From Ligula intestinalis (lineage: Eukaryota > Platyhelminthes > Cestoda > Diphyllobothriidea > Diphyllobothriidae), in assembly GCA_036362985.1 (NCBI GenBank), contig JAYGXS010000002.1:15533933-15597932 (forward strand): a DNA stretch of 64,000 nucleotides. The letters are read 5' to 3'. The notes under the pieces are model-generated. The model was not told where the DNA came from. It ran no database searches and saw only the letters and a program-made list of their open reading frames with translations. Numbering within the stretch: position 1 is the first letter of the stretch; each line of letters starts with the position of its first letter. Below are positions 9,010 through 20,320 of this stretch, piece by piece. A program made the translations under genes and the position numbers.

Positions 9010-12000
9010 GTAAGTATATTTCAGACAAGAACTCCGTTGACGTCCCCTATAGCTTGGTTTTTTATTTTCCTACTAGTACAAAGTCCCGGCTTCGTCTTTA
9101 GGCTCCCTTGCCCATTACTGTCCCTTATGTATTCTAACTGCATGTGTGCTGTACATGGGAAACTCTTAAAATAATGCAGTATGAGGTGAATAGCTCGGCA
9201 TTTCTGCGGTCGCTTTGACGTGATGTACAATATGTGTATGCTCGGAAGGAGTAATTGTGGAGAAAGTAGCGATGAAAACCGTAAAATAACTAAAAATATT
9301 ATTTACATGTGTAAGTTCGAAGGCTGCGCAATCAACTAATAGTAAATATCGGTCATTCATGAAAATCATGATATTTACAATGACTAAGCCATGCTTGATG
9401 AAGTTCGTGGAAAAAACACGATTCTTCCAGGTGAATTCCAGCCACCTTGAATGTTTGACTTTGGGACTTGTTGATGGACATAGCAAAGCAAACCTACACT
9501 GGAAATTGAAGTCGTCGGAAATTGAACGTAGTATCAGATGGTACGGTAGGAATGTGGGGGATATAAACAGTTCCTCTTTTTGCACAATCGCTCATAATTG
9601 TGCCATCTATCAAGTATGACATCAGCCGCTTGACAGTTAGCCTAGTGTCATTGCATAGCCATGGTGCATCGAGATTTCTCATCAGCATAATCGGTGCACC
9701 AACCTTCAGAATCAATTTGTGTGATGGAAGGCCAGATATTTGCAAACTATTCAGGAATTTCACTGAATAATTAACACAATCTGAAGGATCAACCACCGTA
9801 TCGTATGATTTGTACAGTTCTCCCTCACCTCGAAGAAGATGGCTAACTCTCTCGTTAATGGCATTGACAAGTTTGTGTGAAGGAGCAAGAATTTTTCGTT
9901 CGCATATCCACTTTGCGTCGGAAAAGTTGGTTAGAAGATTAGGGAAAACCTTTTCCTTACGATCTTCGCCACTGCCCAAAAATGTGTCATATCGTTTGTA
10001 TTTATAACATTTCTACAAATATCGCTGTTGTTTTTAATGATAGTTTGTGAGGGTTAGATCTAGAATTGATTTATATGGTAGGTCATTCAATCTAAACTAA
10101 AAGCTAGCCGAAATTCAGTTTGATTGGGCCAGCCGGATTATGCACTCACCGTGTGAGGGTGTGGCTGACAGTCATAGTACTGTGGGGGGTTGGTTGGCTA
10201 GTAGCCTTTGTTGGATCAGGACCCCCGCCGGGTTGACCTCAATCCCGGCGGCGAGGAGGGGAATTCGGAGCAGCGTGGTCGGGATGGTCTGCTCCGTCAT
10301 CAAAAACAGAGATGTAGAGGAGGGAAGATTGATCCACCGCAGGGAGGTTTGGTGTAGCAGACCTTGGCCGCCGTGAAGGCGGGTGGGAACGCGGCGAAAA
10401 GGCGTCTGCTGTGGTTCCCTACTTTTGGGGAGGGGGGGGGTTTGCGGTTGTGTTTTAAGTAACTACCTGGACGTAAGTATGGGGGTCCAAGTGGTAGTAT
10501 GTCAAGTGATTTACGGTCAGGCTGGCTTCCTTCCAGACAATGAAAGCAGTCAGACGACCAGACAGTAGAGAAACACACACACACGCGCATGCGAGTGTTT
10601 ATACAGATTTCAGAGCCTCTATTCTATATTCCATAGAAGTTTACTGGGCCTCCATGAACAGCATGCGAAAACCTCAATTGTTCTGTAACTCGGAGCCGGT
10701 GGTTTTGGCGGCTATACGGTGGGGCATACCAGGGGAAAGAAAAAATAATTTAAAAAGTGGAGCATATAAACGTACAAAATGATAGGAGTTATCATTTAAA
10801 TAACCAAATATTGACGCGCGATAATTAAAGTGTAAAACACAACCAAGAGCATTGTTTTGACGATCTGATACATACTATCCTTCTCCTCCTCTTCGTTCTC
10901 CTCCTACTTAGTCCTCAATATACGACGGCGCTTGCTGTCTTCTCCTACGTGGTGGGCTTTTGAATTTAAGCCGCCATTTTATTTCTGTTCTCAATTCACT
11001 CGGGAATCGTTTGACCGGTTTTGCTCATTACATGCCGATTTCAGTTTTCGATCATTATTTTCTGTTTCTAGTCTCTTGATCTTATCTGTCTTGTGTGCCC
11101 ATTTTTATCCACAGTAAACAGACGACTGTTTAAATATTTTGGAGTGATACTTTAAACAGAAACCCTTCCATTTCTCCTATATTTTGTGTATCCTTGCAGT
11201 GTTCTAAGGTTCCATAAGATCGCATCCCACCTGGCGCTGAATTCCGGAAATGCTCTTCATGATCTATTTTGAAGATGGTTAACGCAACTTTAATAAATTT
11301 GTTTCATCACGTTACAATCCTCTTAGCAGTACATTTCATCAATTAATTAATAGGAAATATGAACAACAGACTTGGAATCGCCTTAAATGTCATCCGATTC
11401 CAACTTCGCTCACGTTCTTCACAATGTCGTGTAGCCAACTGGCGGTAGATTGTGTTTTTTCTACTATTTTTCAACCTGCATCTGACAGGATTGAAGTTAT
11501 AGTTCTTTTTATTTGCTTGCGCCAGATGGTGCAACTGTCCTAAAAGTGCGGCTGTATAACCATGAAAACACGTCTCTGTCGATTTAAGAGCCGAAGTTGG
11601 CTTCTTCAATATTTCTGTTTTATTTGAAGCGAAAGACTGGGATGGGAGGATTATCATTGCGATGAAACAGACGATTGTTTACCACTGCTGCTACTGAGAT
11701 CTAAGGCACGAAATCGTAGTCCTGTAACTCCTTACAGCAACCCTTATGTATACTGCTCTGATTCTAGAAGCAGCCTTACCTGTCTACTGAAATAATATAA
11801 GTAGACAAGTGCTTATTAATTAACTCTTGGCTGCATGCACTATATCCATCCCCTTAACTTTTTACTAGCGCAGTCCTTCTCATTGTGCTCTCCAAAAGCA
11901 CATACTGTCTGCTTTCTATCCAGTGTTTAGTAATCAACGCTATCTTATTATACCCGATAGATAGGCAAATACACTTTTTGTTCATAGGAGGCAAAGATTT

Positions 12001-15000
12001 GGCTGTTGCGGTTACTTGTACATTATATGGCCAACAGCAAAGAGCCTTTTTATCACCTAGTTTCTCGAAATTTGTTTTTGTTTAATTGAGCGTCCCGTGA
12101 ATCTTCGTAACCAGGTATCATAAATAATGCCAATACCTACTTCCATCACCTGACACTGCACCTTCTCGTGAAGTTCAGTTTTCGCAAACAGTTCTTTTCG
12201 TTTTGTGTGTGATCGTTGGACTGAGTTGTCTCTAAGTCTAGTGTCTACTTCTAAAGTGTTTAAATGTTAACTTTTGGAACGGTAGACCTTTAAGCTTGAC
12301 TCAAGCCGCCTTCTAATGTGCTGTTTTCATGCAGTTGCCTTTGACGGTTTTTCTTTATTACCATTTTTGCTCATCTACATTTTGTCTAGATTAGATGAGC
12401 TTCAGAGGAAACATGACCACTTCATGCACTACCTACCTGGAATGAAGAAAGGCCAAGGTAAGCTCGGCAAGCCTTTGTCAGTCACTTACGCATAGACAGG
12501 CTCTTTCAACTTACGCCAGCATTTGCATGACTATGGCCTGTGCTCCTACTCAAGCCTAATTTAGGGTGAACATAATAGAAAGTACAAGTCGTTTGAGTTA
12601 GGAGTTTTTCGAACAGAATAATTTGTGTAGTGTGGTGAGCCAGATCGCGCGTGGCACGCGCAGACGGGCAGTTCAGCTCTGGTTGCAACCTGTGACCGCT
12701 TCCCCCATCAGTAGACTAATACCTGGCGGAGGGAATGGAAAGTGAAATCGACTCGAAAGACTCCGTCCCATGACATTTTAGCACATTTTCCCTTGTATAA
12801 ATAATTGGGCCAACTTTTAAACTATCGACATGCACTAAACACTGTGGCTTGGAAGGCTGCCAACTGACGAAATAAACTTTGTTTTCCCAGAATGGAGATT
12901 CACTTTGTTCTGACTCTTTTTAACTATGGTATACTTATTACATGGAATACAAGTCGCCCCTTTGTTTCCTTGAAACCCCTGTCCATCGTGTGTGGCCGTA
13001 GACAGGTTGTTTGATTTGGTCGGCCACGGAATTCGAGGTTTTTACCTTAACCTCTTCTGACTCTGGGTTCAGGTGTGTGCTCGAAGAGCGAGTGGTGAAT
13101 GCTGTGTCTTCGTTTACGAAGCTAGAGCTGTTGTGCGTGTGTGTGTCTGGCCCCCCAAACGGGCCGCGCGGTAGATGTGCAGGACCAACATGGGGGTCAG
13201 ATCAGGTTACGGTAGGCGTTAAACGGGTCGCCGGCTCAAAACAAATGCCAAACACGGGAGGGGGTGTGTGGAGGCACGCACAGGGGCGACCTCGGCCGCG
13301 CCAGCCACCTGCACCCTCTCCCACCTCCGGTCTTCTTGACTTTGCCTTAACACCGGGCTAAGGTGGGCGATAGTCAGAGAGTGAGAGTTGGTGCTCCGAA
13401 AACCTGCTCTCGCTGTTTCCTTCCCTCCTTTCCCCCTGCGGAAGTCGCTCCGCCTGCTTCAGCATGCTAGCTTGCTTCAGCTCGCTCTGGCTTGCACAGT
13501 TGGCCATCGTCGAACACGATAGGCGAACTATCGTGTATTTCGTCGACTACTCAAAGTGATTTAGGCATTTTGTTGTATGGGCAGTAGTGTCAAATGTCGA
13601 GCCTCGTGAACTGACCAATTAGTTTTGGCCCAAACTCGCATATGTAGCTGTATGAAGTTGTTCTGAATGCAGGAGCCATAACCTAGTAACAGTTTCGGTT
13701 GACAAGCCAAGCAGAATAAGTCTTAGTTGGGAGTGCTGCCCGATGTATGCGTGTAAGCTGGTCTAGTCAATCGGATCACCTGCACCCGAGAGCGGCTGAG
13801 AGAGAGAGAGAGAGAAAGAGTGCGCTGGTTGCAGCGCCGGTTTACTTCCACTTAAAACTAATGCATACACGCAATTCACCGTCCCAGGTGGCTGGCTCGC
13901 TAGTAACCTTTGTTGGATCAGGAGCCCCGCCGGGTTGGCCTCAATCTCGGCGGCGAGGAGGAGGAGAAGTCGGAGCAGCTTGGTAGGAAGGGTTTGCTCT
14001 GTCATCAAAAACAGAGGTGTAGAGGAGGGAAGATTGATCCACCGCAGGGAGTTTTGGTGTAGCAGACCTTGGCCGCCGTGAAGGCGGGTGGGAACGCGGC
14101 GAAGACGCGTCTGCTGTGGTTTCCCACCGTTCCAGATAGCAGCTAGTAGTGTAGCAGAACACTGCCGACAAACTTAAGAGAGAGAGCGCGTGATCAGTTT
14201 GGACTCTGTAATCGTCGTTGTAAGCCAGTCTTACGACAACTCGGGTTTGGGATCACCCGACGTCCGGTCCCGCTGTCTTTGATCACCAAGCATTTTTAAG
14301 TCGAACACTCTACCAATAAAGTCCCAGGCTTGTTGTTGTGTCCCCGTCAGCCGTATTTCTTTACCAGTTGTGTAAGTTTAGCAAATGCCATTGTCCCATC
14401 CTGTGAACCTACTGCTCCCTCAATTTCTTTTTAGAATTCCATCGATATCTCGTTTGCTGCCGGCTTAGGCATTCGACTTTTTTATTGTCAACCGCTGAGG
14501 TTAATTTCATTTGGAGCAAATCTTCCTGACACACGGGCTTCCTTTCTACCGTTCATTTTTGACAGTTGAAGGGACCTAACTTGTGCCTAGTCTTGATTAA
14601 TGCGTCTCAACGGTTTCTTGATGAGTCAGAGCCCTGTCATTTTCGTGCCTCTGTTCTAATATTTCTCCATTTTTTCCTTCATGCAGTCGGTCAACAACGA
14701 AAAGCAACAGAGGAGGTGAGCAAAAATTCAAACTTTCTGCCACTGCGCATATATTTTGACTGAGTTCATTTTTTTATTTAAAGTTTTGGTGACAATAGTT
14801 TTAATAGTGCACCTCACATACCCCTAGTCCCAGCATTTGTCCTACGTAAACGATAGTTTTAGAGTTTTATGGGTGGGGAATTAAGATAGGCAGTGGAATG
14901 TACGTGAATAACTGATATATGCATTTTTATTTTTATGCATTCAGAATTGTTGTTGGCTTGCATCTGTTTATTTGCTTAGCCTGTCTTATAGTTTAACGTA

Positions 15001-16758
15001 TTGCGAAAAAACCCGATTATCAATATGCAAGCTTCTTGAAATGCCTTAAAAAGTAGAAACAAAGGTTTTAAGGTCGTCTATTAAACTTCAATGAGGCGCA
15101 AAGCGCCGCGCACACCTTCAATTTACATGCGGAACAACTTATTCCCAGCGGCCGCGGGAAACATCTTCGACTACATTTTTTCACTCTACACTTCTACTAA
15201 TTTTCTTCACTGCTTATCCTTTTTCCCCACCCGCAAACCCCCTATAACCACTGTTTTAGTAGGAAAAATGCTAGGACTAAGGCTATACGAGGTGCACTAC
15301 TTAAACTACCTTAGCCAGAGCTTTTCTTACAGTAATAGGCGAAAGCTTCACAGGTAAATGCCTGTTTTGAATCTAATGTTTTACCCATCGTATTCAGTCG
15401 TTTGTTTTCGGTTAGTAATGAGCTTGCAGAAACCTGCCTTATAACACTTTCCGAATGAGCCTGACAAGTTATCCGCCATAAATCCAGCACCCCTGCAACT
15501 GTACTCTAGTGTCCTGCTTATGTGACATTAGGTTGGTTGGATAAGTAGATTTCACAATCCGCGTAACAGATATTTTCGACCAACAAATGAGTACACAGTC
15601 ACTGGTCTCGAGCTCATAGATGACGCTCAGCCCGAGCGCTGTCAGGATTCGGACCAACCTCAAAAGTCGGCCCCATGCAAGTCGCAGCTTCGATCCAATC
15701 CCTTCCTTGATCTCTTAGCAGACATTTATGTGAGTTAATATAAGAATGAGCAAGCATTGGGGCAGTTTGTTTACTTGAAAATTGCCGAGACTGCAGAATT
15801 TAATGGAACCATAAAGTTCGCGCGTGCTTATCAGCTGCGTCCTCTCGCTGCATAACGCGAATAACTTATGAGAGAATACACAAATTGAATTCGAATAGCA
15901 AGGCCATAGAACCTAGTTCCAAGGGCAAATCAGTACCGTAAGAATGTTAAAACATCATGGAATGTAAAGATGGGAAAGCCGTTAAAGCAATAAGGGTGGG
16001 CGGTGAATGTGTAAATCAGGGAGCCAGATGCTACCAGGGCAAAGGTAGGTCCATCACATACTCCAACTATGTACATAGATCGCGTTTTGACCGCCGAGAG
16101 GACGCAGTTGATGAGCACTCGCGGAATGGTTCCATTAAATTCTGCTGTTTATGCAATGTTCAAATTTGCACCAGGGAAAAAGATGCTGTAAATGAGTTCA
16201 TAATTATACGCTTTCGAACTCGGTAGATACAGTCATCACATTGGAAACTAACATGAGTTATCTGTGCAGGTCTGTAGGGTTGGTTCAGTCACTGCTGGGC
16301 GAATCCAATAATTTTTTGTGCTGAGATTCCATAGCCTGAGACCTTAAAGGATAAGACCTTGCTGTTGCCTTCTTTCTCGATTTTGATTACCGAGCAGGAC
16401 CAAATATATTAATTTTTGGAGTTACCGCTCTGTTAGGCTCTGTTAATTTTACGAAAGTGCATTTTCTGGCATAGGTTACTCATCTCTGCAAAGTCGCAAG
16501 CAGATTTATGCATTTCTTTGAAAGTCGCATTCAAATTTAATGTATTTTGGGCGGGTGGTCGAAATTCGTTATCCTTGTGAGTTGTCAGCATTTCATATTG
16601 AAGCCTTTTATTATCTATTTTCACCCCCCCCCCCCTCTCCTTTCCTGTGACAGGAGTATATCCGTCTTACTGCCTCGCAAAGGCTTAAGGCCTTGAAGAG
16701 CCAAATCCTCAAAGCGATTGACCGTGTCAACAAGTTGACAGAAGAGGCCTCCAGATAA
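8816..16758 (+). CDS. spliced host gene, 131-residue helical protein, unknown function
   Basis: Join 8816-9009, 12390-12457, 14687-14715, 16654-16758: 396 bases, 131 codons plus TAA, with the frame kept across all three junctions. The start is the first ATG (MSNQHSSNDPRG), but the frame is open back to the acceptor AG at 8752-8753, so upstream exons, or a trans-spliced leader at that acceptor, remain possible. The protein is rich in Tyr, Gln, Arg and Lys with no signal peptide or membrane segment. The middle (NSLMRRLDELQRKHDHFM) and the C-terminal third (RLKALKSQILKAIDRVNKL) have heptad-like spacing and look helical or coiled-coil. I recognise no family and give no function. Introns are 3380, 2229 and 1938 bp and full of transposon pieces. 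The unbroken frame, consensus donors and retained phase argue for a real gene. Confidence 0.75.
9260..9990 (-). pseudogene. Helitron helicase C-terminal remnant
   Basis: The minus-strand frame 9979-9494 reads ILAPSHKLVNAINERV, the YKSYDTVVDP step, FLNSLQISGLPSHKL, KVGAPIMLMRNLDAPWLCN and RLTVKRLM, ending FNFRRLQFPV. Past the stop it continues with FAMSINKSQSQT and VAGIHLEESCFFH. This order is characteristic of the Pif1-type helicase at the C terminus of Helitron RepHel proteins, which unwinds DNA during rolling-circle transposition. The Rep domain, the Walker motifs and the final part are missing, and there are stops, so it is a dead fragment. It lies antisense in intron 1 of the host gene. 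Confidence 0.85.
10140..10440 (-). repeat. zinc-finger LINE 5' piece, copy 2
   Basis: Bases 10200-10420 closely match 13900-14125 and the lead of the 390-852 fragment, including the TCATCAAAAACAGAG and GTAGCAGACCTTGGCCGCCG blocks. A G run lies at 10427-10440. Sits in intron 1. Confidence 0.75.
10441..12389. other. rest of intron 1, unrecognised
   Basis: A short CA run at 10570-10585 and a CTC/TCC-rich patch near 10880-10910. No coding sequence or repeat family recognised. Confidence 0.4.
12390..12457 (+). CDS. exon 2 of the spliced gene
   Basis: 68 bp between acceptor TTTGTCTAG and donor GTAAGC (12458-12463). It reads LDELQRKHDHFMHYLPGMKK in the frame set by exon 1 and leaves one base (G). 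Confidence 0.75.
12458..13289. other. intron 2, left part, unrecognised
   Basis: No repeat or coding feature identified. Confidence 0.4.
13290..13385 (+). repeat. interspersed repeat R-D, copy 2
   Basis: Matches 1690-1760 and 48440-48500 around CTTCTTGACTTTG and ACACCGGGCTAAGGTGGG. Confidence 0.5.
13655..13740 (+). repeat. short dispersed repeat, paired with 19380-19465
   Basis: Both copies share GAATGCAG, CCTAGTAAC and GCAGAATAAGTCTTGG/AGTTGG in the same order. Nature unknown. Confidence 0.55.
13740..14150 (-). repeat. zinc-finger LINE 5' piece, copy 3, with GA microsatellite
   Basis: Minus-strand frame 14008-13763 starts MMTEQTLPTKLLRLLLLLAA, matching the start of the 390-725 frame (TEQPLPATLLRLLLF). 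The block 13960-14125 matches 10250-10420. A GA run lies at 13798-13818. Cys residues of the finger are lost here. Confidence 0.7.
14687..14715 (+). CDS. exon 3 of the spliced gene (29-bp microexon)
   Basis: Acceptor CCTTCATGCAG, donor GTGAGC at 14716-14721. With the G left by exon 2 it reads VGQQRKATEE and ends in phase 0, exactly what exon 4 needs. Confidence 0.65.
14796..15312. mobile_element. MITE-like inverted-repeat element M1, copy 1
   Basis: The ends are inverted repeats of about 75-90 bp. The left begins TTAATAGTGCACCTCACATA and continues CCTAGTCCCAGCATTTG. The right carries the reverse of these and ends GAGGTGCACTACTTAAA. The middle is AT-rich and non-coding. Related copies lie at 27425-27730 and 53520-54025. 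This is the structure of a non-autonomous DNA transposon; the superfamily is not assigned. Confidence 0.65.
15765..16200. mobile_element. Penelope-like inverted terminal pair without coding body
   Basis: Inverted repeats at about 15765-15880 and 16085-16200 share GCAGAATTTAATGGAACC and GCGTCCTCTCG in opposite orientations. They are related in sequence to the ends of the 3254-4095 element, including the outer CACCAGGGAAAA block and the inner GAGAATACACAAATTGAATTC. The 200-bp middle encodes nothing. Each arm retains a hammerhead-like core (minus strand about 15808-15845; plus strand 16098-16135). Confidence 0.6.
16654..16758 (+). CDS. exon 4 (last) of the spliced gene
   Basis: A C/T-rich tract and CCTGTGACAG acceptor precede GAGTATATCCG. 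The frame reads EYIRLTASQRLKALKSQILK, then AIDRVNKLTEEASR, and stops at TAA 16756-16758. No clear AATAAA was seen directly downstream. Confidence 0.75.
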   Translation, partial: EYIRLTASQRLKALKSQILKAIDRVNKLTEEASR

Positions 16759-17129
16759 AATTGTATAACCCGGCGACGGCCTACTTTGTAGCGTATATTT
16801 TACCCTCTATCTTTCCTCACTGACAATGCTACTATGCTCATATCTTTTTTCGGCTGTGAACCCCTTCTGTTTGAAAACTTTCAGACAAATTTTTTTTTCT
16901 TATGAATTATATGAAGTCTCTTTTTTATAAGGTGGCAGTTTTGTGGTGTGAATGAGGCTTGTGTCTCATCTTTTTAAAAAGATTGAACATTTTCCGTTCT
17001 TTATCTTACAAAAATTACCCATTTTTCATGCCTTTTATTTAAAATACTTTGTGCTAATGTCCGAAAAAAACAGGGTCGGCCGAAGGACCCCCGTCCTTCT
17101 TGCTGAATCATTCATCCTCTTGTTCACGC
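16759..17129. other. 3' flank of the gene, unrecognised
   Basis: AT-rich, with T runs. Expected to hold the 3' UTR; nothing specific seen. Confidence 0.35.
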
Positions 17130-17400
17130 AGAGACTGAGGTAACCAACGACAGGCTTTTATTTCCAGCGGTGATAGTGGCATACGCTTCGCGTTATTTAT
17201 TATCGTGGACGGCAGCTCCCCATGCCATCATGATTACAATCTTCTCAGGTTTCCTTGTTCTGAAATTTGAGTTTCACTGCACCCCTCGGAAGAAAATATC
17301 TCTCCAATGGATATATCCGCTGACAGAGAATTAATGCAGCGACGAATTTCAAACAAGTCAAGACCTCCAAGAACAGCTTTACGAAGGGTTGTTAGTTCGG
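17130..17400 (-). repeat. interspersed repeat R-G, copy 1
   Basis: Matches 19600-19850 and 23310-23530 (and the start at 22790-22870) through the blocks ATAGTGGCA, GGCAGCAGCTCCC, AATATCT..AATGG..TATATCCGCTGACAGA and TCCAAGAACA. Minus-strand frames are short and not conserved between copies, so coding is not supported. Confidence 0.65.
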
Positions 17401-18720
17401 GCGATACGTACAGTAGATTTCCTATCTCATGAAATGTCATCCGTAATTCTGAAATGAGTTTTTGATTGGAACATATTAATTGCGGGTGGTTGGTGTAGAG
17501 ATGATCATCCAGCCTAATCTTAACATATTTTAGACATTTCAGGATGCCGGCTTTTTAACGAGCCTCTTTCTGACCGCCAAGAAAAGGTTTGCACTATAAG
17601 ACGTAACTACTTACGTATTATGCCTTTTTGTCATTAATTTTGAATTTCTCTACAGATTCAAATATATTTTTTTGGAAAACATGCACGAAAAATTATTTCT
17701 TGTACTCCTTTGCTAGAAAATTACGTTTTCTTTAAATTTTGTACTTAAAGGATGAGTATCTTTTGGTTAAAAAATTCTAATTTTAAGCTTTCTTACAAAT
17801 TTTAGTGTTCTTTCAGAGAACATCGTATCCGTCATTTGTTAATGCTGCCTTTACTGTATAAACCTTGCTCCACATCTATTGCAACATTTTATGCGAACTA
17901 TGTGAGATCTTCGTCAACCTGTAGGCGAAAACGTACTTTTCCTTAAACAGGATGTGCACAGTGCGCAGTTTTTAAACCTTTCATTCCAGTGTAGACGTCA
18001 CTAGGTTTCAAAATTATTCGGCAATTTAGAAACTTTTTTAAAACCGAAAGATACTCTTCCTTTAAGTATAAAATTTAAGGAAGGCGTAATTTTCTACCAA
18101 AAGACTACAAGAAATAATTTATTTCGTGCATGTTTTCCAAAAAATATATTTGAATCTATAAAGACAGTCAACATTAATGACAAAAAGGCATACTACTTCA
18201 GTAGTCACTTCTTATAGTACATGCTTTTCTAGGCGGTTAAAAATAAGCTCCTTAGAAAGCCGGCATCCTGAAGTGTCTAAAATATGTTGAGATTAGGCTG
18301 TATGATCATCTCTATTACAACTATCTGCAATTAAAACGTTCCAATCGAAAACTTATTTCAGAATTCCGGCAGCTATTGCATGAGATAGTGAATCTACTGT
18401 AGCTGATCAAACAGACTCTAGAACCTCTGGGATGCATGCTTAAATCGATTACTTACGCGTGTGTCATTTGAGCAAACAGGGTATGCAAATGAAGGTGTTT
18501 TTGAAGAAACTGCAATTGCTTACGCATTGGACCTAATGCGCGGCTTTAGAGCAGTTGGCACGCAATCCTTTTGAGCTTAGACGCGCCGACCGAGAGCCTT
18601 GACTTTTTGACACTGGGCCCAAATAGAACGCTCAGACTGACTGAAAATCTCGACCACACTGTGACAAAGAAGGTAATCTGGCTGGCATAGAGAGCCACCA
18701 AATGACGCCATGACTAAAGT
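17400..18720. mobile_element. large foldback element FB, copy 1
   Basis: Two arms of about 390 bp in inverted orientation (about 17410-17810 and 18025-18420) surround a 200-bp centre. Shared arm landmarks include GATGATCATC/GATGATCATC, AACATATTTTAGACA and GGAAAACATGCACGAAA against its complement. A further 300 bp (18430-18720) is shared with the second copy at 34520-34830, which lies in the opposite orientation. No transposase frame was seen. Confidence 0.7.
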
Positions 18721-19380
18721 GCAAAGGTCCCTGTTTTATTGAGTAAAAAGTAGCCTCACTACGGAAGAAATATTCGAGACGGGGGTAAGATACCTTGTCC
18801 TAGACGAGCCACTGCCAACCGTGGGACTCATGTGTCCATTGTGACAGGGTTTATGAAAGGCAGTGTGGTAATGTTTAAAATAACCCCTCCCCCACCCCGA
18901 AAGTATGTACTCCACGCGTAAACTAATGCGAATTAGAGGTATTCATGTCAAACGCCAACAGTGTCTGTTCATTGGGCCAGTAAACGGCTTATCGGTAACT
19001 AATTTCGAGCCTCTGGATCATTCCGCTGACCGGTGTTCCCTCTGGCATTTTTGGAACAAGATACAAGGCGACGCTGACTTGATTACTTGACATTACCGCC
19101 CTACGCCTTCATAAACTCCGCCGTCCAAGACTAACCCTGATTTGTGATTCCAGAGAGGACATTGTATTCACAAAAAAAATTACAAAAGAGGCTTGCAAAT
19201 GGGAATTAGTCCCTCCATCACTTTTGTAGAACTCACCAAGATCTTTGGCAAACTATATCGGACCGCAATCTGGAGAACTCTAATGGAGTTTCGCTGCTCC
19301 AAAAGACCTTAACTGATTTTTTGCGGCTTCATTACCGCTGCAAATGAAGGTGACTATAGTCCAGTATGCATATCTTAAAA
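18720..19380 (+). pseudogene. composite repeat unit with decayed RT, outlying copy
   Basis: Carries the same sequence order as the unit at 30570-31130: a block with TTTATGAAAGGCAGTGTGG, then a CAAACGCCAACAGTG block, then a decayed frame. That frame reads SITFVELTKIFGKLYRTAIW and EFRCSKRP, recognisable as the FVDLTKAFD region of a non-LTR reverse transcriptase with the catalytic Asp changed. It is fragmentary, with stops. Confidence 0.6.
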
Positions 19381-19599
19381 GTTGCCATGAATGCAGAATT
19401 CAACGCCTAGTAACCGTTTAGATTAGCAAGCGAAACAGAATAAGTCTTGGTTGGAGTTCTTTTTTGAACATGAAAAAAAAATAAAAAGTTGGATGCCTTT
19501 TATTTTAAAAAAACGGGTTTTCAACACTCTGTGTTAGTGTCGGAGCAATAGAAGTGGACGAAGGCTGATCTTCCTTCTTGGTGAATCATGGATTCTCTT

Positions 19600-19850
19600 C
19601 GTCACGCATAGGCTGAAGTAACCAACGACACGCAAAGACTTTTACTTCGGGTGGCGGTAGTGGCACGAACATCACATCATTCAGTTTCGCGGGCAGCAGC
19701 TCCCAACTTATCGTGAATCCAATCTTCCCAGGTTTCTTTGTTGTGAAATTCGGGTTTCGTTACTTCTCTCTAAAAATAAATATCTTCTCAATGGGTATAT
19801 CCGCTGACAGAGAATTAAGGCAATGACAAACTTCTTATTAATCCGAGCCT
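19600..19850 (-). repeat. interspersed repeat R-G, copy 2
   Basis: Direct copy of the 17130-17400 block, diverged. Confidence 0.6.
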
Positions 19851-19874
19851 GCGGTTTCAGCTCTGTTTAGGGCG

Positions 19875-20150
19875 CAGATAGGGAACCTTTTTGACCCTGA
19901 TAGCCAGACAAGCAAATATTTGGAAATATATATTTTAGTAAGAGCCAAATAATATTTTATCTGAGAGAGCCAAATGGGTGATTTGTCGATATTAAGTTAA
20001 TTCCGCAAAGCGTCTCAGTGGTGACACGTCATTGGACGAACCAAAATCGTAAAATCTGAAGTTTCGAAGCCCAATTTTATCTAAGAGAGCCAGATGCAAT
20101 CACCAAAGAGCCACACCTGGCTCGAGAGCCATGGATTGCCGACCCCGGGT
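19875..20150 (-). mobile_element. hAT-type non-autonomous element, copy 1
   Basis: Right end, read on the minus strand, gives a GGGGTCGGCAATCC start followed by nested CTCTCGAGCC/GGCTC runs, the typical hAT terminus. The left end is CAGATAGGGAACCTTTTTG. Internal sequence (GTGACACGTCATTGGACGAA) is shared with copy 2. Flanks TTAGGGCG and TCTAGGCG resemble a damaged 8-bp duplication. Confidence 0.65.
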
Positions 20151-20154
20151 CTAG

Positions 20155-20320
20155 GCGGAGCGTCAGCCAAAACAGGTGATAAGGTGTGCGTGGTTGAATT
20201 GAGGATTTGTCCGTTGCGTCAGCAATGACCATCTGGCCCTGTGGTGTTGGCATAGGATGATGCGGTGGCCTGTCTGATCCCCGAGCGGCGACTTGCTTTG
20301 GCTCCGCTCAATTACTTCCT
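20155..20320 (-). repeat. remnant similar to the flank of a Penelope tail
   Basis: GGTTGAATT, TTGTCCGT and nearby bases match 63800-63850, which lies just downstream of a GIY-YIG tail on the minus strand. No nuclease frame survives here. 20321-21247 otherwise shows nothing recognisable. Confidence 0.3.

Noticed and set aside
16622..16640. C homopolymer tract
   Set aside because: Best explained as part of the pyrimidine-rich acceptor region of exon 4.
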